Source: Streptomyces caniscabiei
GTDB taxonomy: Bacteria > Actinomycetota > Actinomycetes > Streptomycetales > Streptomycetaceae
Reading direction: 5' to 3'
Length of the DNA: 64,000 nucleotides
NCBI RefSeq assembly: GCF_014930365.1
Contig: NZ_JABXWI010000003.1
Coordinates: forward strand, 124,001 to 188,000
The position numbers were made by a program, and so were the translations under genes. The notes beneath the pieces were generated by a model, which did no database searches, was not told the origin of the DNA, and worked only from the letters and a program-made list of their open reading frames with translations. The stretch's first letter is position 1; each line of letters opens with the position of its first letter. Shown here one piece after another: positions 60,933 through 64,000 of the stretch.

Positions 60933-62003
60933 ATGACGAGGAAGAACGCGGACGACGGCCGCAGCACGATCCGGGACGTCGCCGCGCGGGCCGGTGTCTC
61001 GGCGGCCACGGTGTCGCGGGTGCTCGGCGGGGTCTACCCCGTGAGCGCGGCGACCCGCACCCAGGTGCTGCGTGCCGTCCGCGAACTGGACTACGTCGCC
61101 GACGCCCGCGCCAAGGCGATCGCCGGGGCCGGCACCCCCACCCTCGGCTTCGTCCTGGACGACATCACCGGCCCCTCGTTCGCGCTGATGGCGCACGGTG
61201 TGGAGCGCGAGGCGACCCGGCTCGGCCATCTCTGTCTGGTGTGCAGCACCGACGGGGACGCGGGCCACGAGGCGGACTTCATCGAGACGATGCGGGCGCA
61301 GCGGGCCGCCGCCGTCATCCTGGTCGGCGGCGGCGCGGACACCGCCGAGTACCGGTCGCGCACCGCGCGGATCGCCGACGGGCTGGCGGCCGCCGGGTCC
61401 CGGCTCGTGCTCTGCGGACGGCCGCCGCTGGACCCGGGAGCGCCGGTCACTGTCATCGAGTACGACAACGAGGGTGGCGCGTACGCCCTGTGCGCGCACG
61501 TCCTGTCCCAGGGGCACCGGCGGATCCTGTTCCTCGGAGGGAAGCCGGAGCACACGACCGCGCAGGGGCGTGAGCGTGGCTATCTGGCGGCCCATCGGGC
61601 GCGGGGTGTGGAGACGGATCCCGCGCTGCGGCTGACCGGGGACTTCACCCGGGACTCCGGGTACCGGTCGATGCGGCGGGCGCTGGAGGAGGGGCTCGAC
61701 TTCACGGCGGTGATGGCGTCGACCGACATGGTCGCGGCGGGCGCGCTGACCGCACTGCGCGAGGCGGGGGTGTCGGTGCCCGGGGACGTGTCCCTCGTCG
61801 GCTACGACGACATCCCGTTCGCGCGTGATCTGTGTCCGCCGCTCACGACGGTGCGGGTGCCGTACGAGGAGCTGGGGCGGCTGGCGGTGCGGACGGCGTT
61901 GGAGCGGGGGCGCTCCGCTGGGGACGAGCACCTGTTGCTGGGGACGCATGTGGTGGTGCGTGCATCGGTGGGGGTGGTGGGCGGGGTCGTGTCTCCCGGG
62001 TGA
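60933..62003 (+). CDS. LacI family transcriptional regulator
   Basis: 356 aa from ATG 60933. HTH: TIRDVAARAGVSAATVSRVL followed by the hinge helix YVADARAKAIAG. The periplasmic-binding-protein-like core carries TLGFVLDDITGPSFALMAHG, DNEGGAYALCAHVLSQGH, TAVMASTDMVAAGALTAL and SLVGYDDIPFARDLCPPLTT. It represses genes until a sugar ligand binds. Four matching operators in this window suggest that it controls itself, the lyase/acetylesterase pair, the 1491-aa gene and the dehydrogenase. Confidence 0.9.
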   Translation: MTRKNADDGRSTIRDVAARAGVSAATVSRVLGGVYPVSAATRTQVLRAVRELDYVADARAKAIAGAGTPTLGFVLDDITGPSFALMAHGVEREATRLGHLCLVCSTDGDAGHEADFIETMRAQRAAAVILVGGGADTAEYRSRTARIADGLAAAGSRLVLCGRPPLDPGAPVTVIEYDNEGGAYALCAHVLSQGHRRILFLGGKPEHTTAQGRERGYLAAHRARGVETDPALRLTGDFTRDSGYRSMRRALEEGLDFTAVMASTDMVAAGALTALREAGVSVPGDVSLVGYDDIPFARDLCPPLTTVRVPYEELGRLAVRTALERGRSAGDEHLLLGTHVVVRASVGVVGGVVSPG

Positions 62004-62012
62004 GGTGGTTTG

Positions 62013-62080
62013 CCGGGTGCGGGTGCGTGGGGGCTGATCGCGCAGTTCCCCGCGCCCCTGGAGGGGCGCGGGGTGCGGGG
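62013..62080. repeat. Palindromic intergenic element, copy F (short)
   Basis: A minimal copy: left arm GCGGGTGCGTGGGGGCTGAT then CGCGCAGTTCCCCGCGCCCC, closed by GGAGGGGCGCGGGG. It lies 9 nt after the LacI stop codon and 9 nt before the stop of the convergent ABC permease gene, again at 3' ends. Confidence 0.8.
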
Positions 62081-62089
62081 ACTTGGTGT

Positions 62090-62902
62090 CTACTTCGCGT
62101 CGTTGTCGTACTTCGCGGTGGCCCAGAAGTAGCCGAGGGCCGTGAGGCCCACGCACCAGGCGACGGCGAGCCAGCCGTTGTGGCCGATCTCGGTGCCGAG
62201 GAGGAGGCCGCGCAGGGTCTCGATCGCGGGGGTGAAGGGCTGGTACTCGGCGATGGGCCGGAACCAGCCCGGCATGGTGTCGGCCGGGATGAAGGCGCTG
62301 GAGATGAGGGGCAGGAGGATCAGCGGCTGGGCGCTGTTGGCGGCGGCCTCGGCGTTCGGGCTGACCAGGCCCATGCCGACCGCGATCCAGGTGAGCGCCA
62401 GGGAGAACAGGGCGAGCAGGCCGAGCGCAGCCAGCCACTCCAGGGCGGTGGCGTCGACGGAGCGGAACCCGATGGCGACGCCCACGGCGCCGACGAGCAC
62501 CACGCTGGCGACGCAGCTCAGCACGCTGCCGGCGACATGCCCGACGAGGACGGAGCTGCGGTGGATCGCCATCGTGCGGAAGCGGGCGATGATGCCCTCG
62601 TTCATGTCGGTGGCGACCGAGACCGCGGTCCCGACGACGGTGCCGCCGATGGTCATCATCAGGATGCCCGGGACGATGTAGGCGATGTAGTCGGAGCGGT
62701 CGCTGCCGCCGATGCCCGCGCTCATCACGTCGCCGAAGATGTAGACGAAGAGCAGCAGCAGCATGATCGGGGTCAGCAGCAGGTTGAGGGTGAGGGAGGG
62801 ATAGCGGCGCGCGTGCAGGAGGTTGCGGCGCAGCATCGTGGAGGAGTCGCGGACGGCGAGGGCGAGGGAGCTCGGGCGGGCGGTGGCCTGGGGGGCGCTC
62901 AT
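62090..62902 (-). CDS. ABC-2 type exporter permease (DrrB-like)
   Basis: 270 aa with six hydrophobic helices and the ABC-2 region, including PGILMMTIGGTVVGTAVSVA, TDMNEGIIARFRTMAIHR and LILLPLISSAFIPADTMP. It resembles daunorubicin-resistance DrrB permeases that export drugs or lipids. It follows the ATPase gene with a 4-nt ATGA overlap, so the two are translationally coupled. The substrate is unknown; a DUF4097-type protein is encoded just upstream. Confidence 0.9.
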   Translation of the reverse strand: MSAPQATARPSSLALAVRDSSTMLRRNLLHARRYPSLTLNLLLTPIMLLLLFVYIFGDVMSAGIGGSDRSDYIAYIVPGILMMTIGGTVVGTAVSVATDMNEGIIARFRTMAIHRSSVLVGHVAGSVLSCVASVVLVGAVGVAIGFRSVDATALEWLAALGLLALFSLALTWIAVGMGLVSPNAEAAANSAQPLILLPLISSAFIPADTMPGWFRPIAEYQPFTPAIETLRGLLLGTEIGHNGWLAVAWCVGLTALGYFWATAKYDNDAK

Positions 62903-63867
62903 CGGACGGTCTCCTCGGACTGGTTCGGCTGGGCGGGGACGTCGGTGCCGGTCAGGGCGAAGAACACGTCGTCGAGGTCGGGGGTGTGCACGGTGAGTTC
63001 GTCGGCCTCGATGCCGGCGGTGTCCAACCGGTCGAGGACGGCGCGCAGTTCGCGCTGGGTGCCGCCGCTGGGAATCTGCAGGGCGAGGGCCTCGTCGTCC
63101 CGGGTGACCTCGCGCAGCGCGGAGGCGGCGGAGCGGTAGGCGCCCGGGTCGGTGAAGCGGAGGCGGACGTGCCCGCCGGGTATCTGCCGCTTCAGTTCGT
63201 CGGCGGTGCCCTCGGCGGCGATCTTTCCGTTGTTCAGGACCGCGATGCGGTCGGCGAGTTCGTCGGCCTCCTCCAGGTACTGGGTGGTGAGGAAGACGGT
63301 GACGCCGTCGGAGACCAGTTCACGGATGATCTGCCACATGTTGTGGCGGCTGCGCGGGTCGAGGCCGGTGGTCGGCTCGTCGAGGAAGATGATGCGCGGG
63401 TCGCCGACCAGGGTCATGGCGATGTCGAGCCGGCGCTTCATGCCGCCCGAGTAGGTGGAGGCGGGCTTCCCGGCGGCCTCGGTGAGGTCGAAGCGCTCCA
63501 GCAGTTCGGCGGCGACCCGCCGCCCCTCCCTCCTGGGCAGGTGGTGCAGGTCCGCCATGAGGAGCATGTTCTCCTCGCCCGTGATCAGCCCGTCGACGGC
63601 CGAGAACTGCCCGGTGACACCGATCGCGGCGCGGACCGCCTGCGGGTCGGCGGCGAGGTCGTGGCCGCCGACCCGGATCCCGCCGGACCCGGGGCCGGGC
63701 GGCACGAGAGTGGAGAGGATCTTGACGGCGGTGGTCTTGCCGGCCCCGTTCGGGCCGAGCAGGGAGAAGATCGTCCCCTCGGGGACGGTCAGGTCGATGC
63801 CGTCGAGCACGACCTTGTCTCCGTAGGACTTGCGCAGTCCGTTCGCCGCGATGGCCGGGCTGGTCAT
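62899..63867 (-). CDS. ABC exporter ATP-binding protein (DrrA-like)
   Basis: 322 aa. Walker A LLGPNGAGKTTAVKIL, ABC signature STYSGGMKRRLDIAMTL, Walker B IIFLDEPTTGLD and H-loop LTTQYLEEADELADR. The C-terminal DUF4162-like domain follows. The DrrA family energises export of antibiotics or lipids. GGAGCAC precedes the ATG. Its stop codon overlaps the permease start. The gene upstream (63909 onwards) may belong to the same operon. Confidence 0.92.
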   Translation of the reverse strand: MTSPAIAANGLRKSYGDKVVLDGIDLTVPEGTIFSLLGPNGAGKTTAVKILSTLVPPGPGSGGIRVGGHDLAADPQAVRAAIGVTGQFSAVDGLITGEENMLLMADLHHLPRREGRRVAAELLERFDLTEAAGKPASTYSGGMKRRLDIAMTLVGDPRIIFLDEPTTGLDPRSRHNMWQIIRELVSDGVTVFLTTQYLEEADELADRIAVLNNGKIAAEGTADELKRQIPGGHVRLRFTDPGAYRSAASALREVTRDDEALALQIPSGGTQRELRAVLDRLDTAGIEADELTVHTPDLDDVFFALTGTDVPAQPNQSEETVR

Positions 63868-63908
63868 GGTGGGAGTGCTCCTTCGGGCTGCTGGGCGGAG
63901 GTCGTGGG

Positions 63909-64000
63909 TCAGAGGCTGCGGGCGGTGATGTCGCCGTAGCCGGTGGTGGCGTGGATGTCGAGCCGGGCGTCGGCGTCCCCGGTGTTCCTGAGCGAGTTGT
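63909..64000 (-). CDS. DUF4097-type protein, C-terminal end only
   Basis: Only 29 codons plus two bases lie in the window. They read NSLRNTGDADARLDIHATTG followed by YGDITARSL and a stop. The alternating polar/hydrophobic pattern with TGYGDIT matches DUF4097-type (putative adhesin-like) beta-repeat proteins. Such genes often precede DrrAB-type exporters in Streptomyces; it ends 41 nt before the ATPase start. Confidence 0.6.
   Translation of the reverse strand, partial: NSLRNTGDADARLDIHATTGYGDITARSL

Overview
The window is a 64 kb piece of a Streptomyces chromosome. The evidence is roughly 70% or higher G+C, third codon positions that are almost always G or C, frequent GTG starts, and gene families typical of the genus: DUF2637 membrane protein, SpoIIE-type ATP-binding protein, alditol oxidase, PucR and ROK regulators, and many Tat- or Sec-exported carbohydrate-active enzymes. 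No rRNA, tRNA, CRISPR array or prophage was seen. The only mobile remnant is a frame-shifted TnpB-like gene near 45-46 kb.

Layout. 0-1.6 kb: 3' part of an NTPase/WD40 signalling protein. 1.7-10.5 kb: purine-catabolism locus, with XDH FAD, Fe-S and molybdopterin subunits, an NCS2 purine permease and XdhC on the minus strand, and a PucR regulator facing away. 10.6-20.7 kb: regulators and housekeeping, comprising a helical-repeat protein, a GntR regulator, an FhuF-like iron reductase behind an iron box, DUF2637, an anti-sigma-type ATPase, a PP2C-like protein that has lost metal ligands, an HTH regulator with twin palindromes upstream, and DUF456. 20.8-24.2 kb: alkylation-response pair (MGMT and an Ada/AlkA fusion whose glycosylase half lacks its catalytic segment), then rsgA behind a 23-codon leader ORF. 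24.2-27.3 kb: an ECF-sigma/zinc-finger/membrane/CBM2 fusion and a radical SAM protein with unusual cysteine spacing.

27.6-62 kb is an accessory plant-polysaccharide region. It holds a 1491-aa multidomain exported protein, hydroxyacid dehydrogenase and alditol oxidase, a ROK-regulated sugar ABC transporter with a GH2 beta-galactosidase, a DUF2264 protein, rhamnogalacturonan acetylesterase, PL4 rhamnogalacturonan lyase, GH43 galactanase-CBM13, GH43 arabinofuranosidase, a beta-strand-repeat surface protein and a LacI regulator. Together these would strip rhamnogalacturonan-I side chains (galactan, arabinan), deacetylate and cleave the backbone, and import galacto-oligosaccharides. Four sites fitting RGYAANCGNTYTCY lie before the LacI gene, in the lyase/esterase promoter region, before the 1491-aa gene and before the dehydrogenase, so a single LacI regulon is plausible. 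The window ends with S-methylmethionine/homocysteine genes and a DrrAB-type ABC exporter.

A palindromic repeat family (six copies) sits directly 3' of genes throughout and probably acts as a terminator.
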